This document shows positions 6,183 through 8,038 of a stretch of 8,038 nucleotides of DNA, piece after piece; position 1 is the first letter of the stretch, and each line of letters opens with the position of its first letter. The stretch is taken from NCBI GenBank assembly GCA_021791235.1, contig JAJYXA010000061.1, forward strand, positions 1 to 8,038, read 5' to 3'. The position numbers and the translations under genes are program-made. Under the pieces are notes generated by a model that saw only the letters and a program-made list of their open reading frames with translations, had not been told where the DNA came from and did no database searches. Source of the DNA: Pseudomonadota bacterium (GTDB lineage: Bacteria; Pseudomonadota; Gammaproteobacteria; Burkholderiales; Thiobacillaceae).

Positions 6183-6213
6183 TCGTTGTCGGCGGCCACG
6201 CTGCCGACAACGA
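6183..6213. repeat. 11-bp perfect inverted repeat upstream of the ZIP gene
   Basis: TCGTTGTCGGC (6183-6193) and GCCGACAACGA (6203-6213) are exact reverse complements; GG/CT adds two inner pairs, one of them G-U in RNA. No T tract follows on either strand. It may be a 5' UTR hairpin or operator of the ZIP-ferritin transcript, or a Rho-assisted end of the katG transcript. Confidence 0.55.
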
Positions 6214-6219
6214 GGCCCA

Positions 6220-6345
6220 TCATGGCCGGGGGGCGTGCGCCATCGCGCCGCGCAACGGATGGGCTGGAGCGGGGCGGACCGGAGTGCTGGCATTGCGGTC
6301 GCGGCGGGTTTCGTCGTCGGGATTCGACAGGCTCATCGCAATCAT
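6220..6345 (-). CDS. Candidate small ORF, 41 residues, function unknown
   Basis: An ATG (complement of 6343-6345) has AAAGGA ending seven bases upstream, one of the better ribosome sites in the window, and opens a 41-codon frame starting MIAMSLSNPDDETRRDRN and ending AMAHAPRP. Codon use is GC-rich at third positions like the neighbours. The frame also stays open upstream without an ATG, through VTALIARPLLKERI (possible GTG start, complement of 6385-6387), back into the last codons of katG. A longer or decayed gene is therefore possible. The stop overlaps the ATG of a 14-codon frame (6179-6223) ending VAADNE, so a frameshift could have split a longer reading frame. I recognise no domain. It lies between katG and the ZIP gene on the same strand. 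Confidence 0.35.
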   Translation of the reverse strand: MIAMSLSNPDDETRRDRNASTPVRPAPAHPLRGAMAHAPRP

Positions 6346-6442
6346 GATTCTTTCCTTTAACAGTGGGCGGGCGATCAATGCCGTCACCCATTCCAGCGCG
6401 CCGGCGAGGCGGTCACGAGGCGGCTGCGTTCGTCCGTGATCG

Positions 6443-8038
<1,596 letters not shown>

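Noticed and set aside
6340..6349. Palindrome AATCATGATT as a Fur-type half site
   Set aside because: It is only 10 bp, overlaps a start codon, and lacks the flanking repeats of a 19-bp Fur box; probably chance.
6179..6391. 70-residue minus-strand frame in the katG-ZIP gap
   Set aside because: It overlaps the 41-codon frame, has no ribosome site, and is Arg/Pro/Ser-rich like a shadow frame. Only its last 14 codons are of interest, as a possible frameshift continuation.

Overview
The window is GC-rich, gene-dense bacterial DNA with short intergenic gaps, third-position G/C bias and Shine-Dalgarno-led starts. The protein types (DsrC-like sulfur-carrier relative, HPP membrane protein, ClC-CBS anion transporter, GufA/ZupT-type ZIP transporter, catalase-peroxidase KatG) fit a proteobacterium. 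A betaproteobacterium with sulfur metabolism (Thiobacillus/Sulfuricella-like) is my best guess, but this is inference, not a database match. I see no rRNA, tRNA, CRISPR array or insertion sequence.

Layout: (1) 31-636, plus: a small class I SAM-dependent methyltransferase, followed by a short hairpin. (2) 655-1509, minus: a LysR-type regulator converging on it. (3) 1510-1615: an unusually AT-rich divergent promoter region with a perfect 7-bp inverted repeat that fits both the T-N11-A and ATC-N9-GAT patterns of LysR-type operators. (4) 1616-4558, plus: a DsrC/TusE-like protein that keeps the upstream cysteine but lacks the catalytic C-terminal one; an HPP-family membrane protein; and a ClC-type anion transporter with two CBS domains. 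A strong 18-bp hairpin and a tiny upstream ORF separate HPP from ClC. (5) 4653-6152, minus: a diiron ferritin-like gene 24 bp downstream of a ZIP metal transporter. (6) 6153-6442, minus side: a candidate small ORF with a good ribosome site and an 11-bp inverted repeat. (7) 6443-8038, minus: the C-terminal part of katG, running off the window.

Two units emerge. The right half, in transcription order katG, (small ORF), ZIP, ferritin-like, reads as a metal-uptake, iron-storage and peroxide-defence cluster. The left half, lysR divergent from dsrC-like, HPP and ClC, is the more unusual group: a sulfur-carrier relative that cannot work as a normal DsrC or TusE, placed next to two anion-transport-type membrane proteins and a LysR regulator with an apparent operator between them. 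I propose it as a possible sulfur- or anion-responsive transport module; this is inference from gene order and missing residues.
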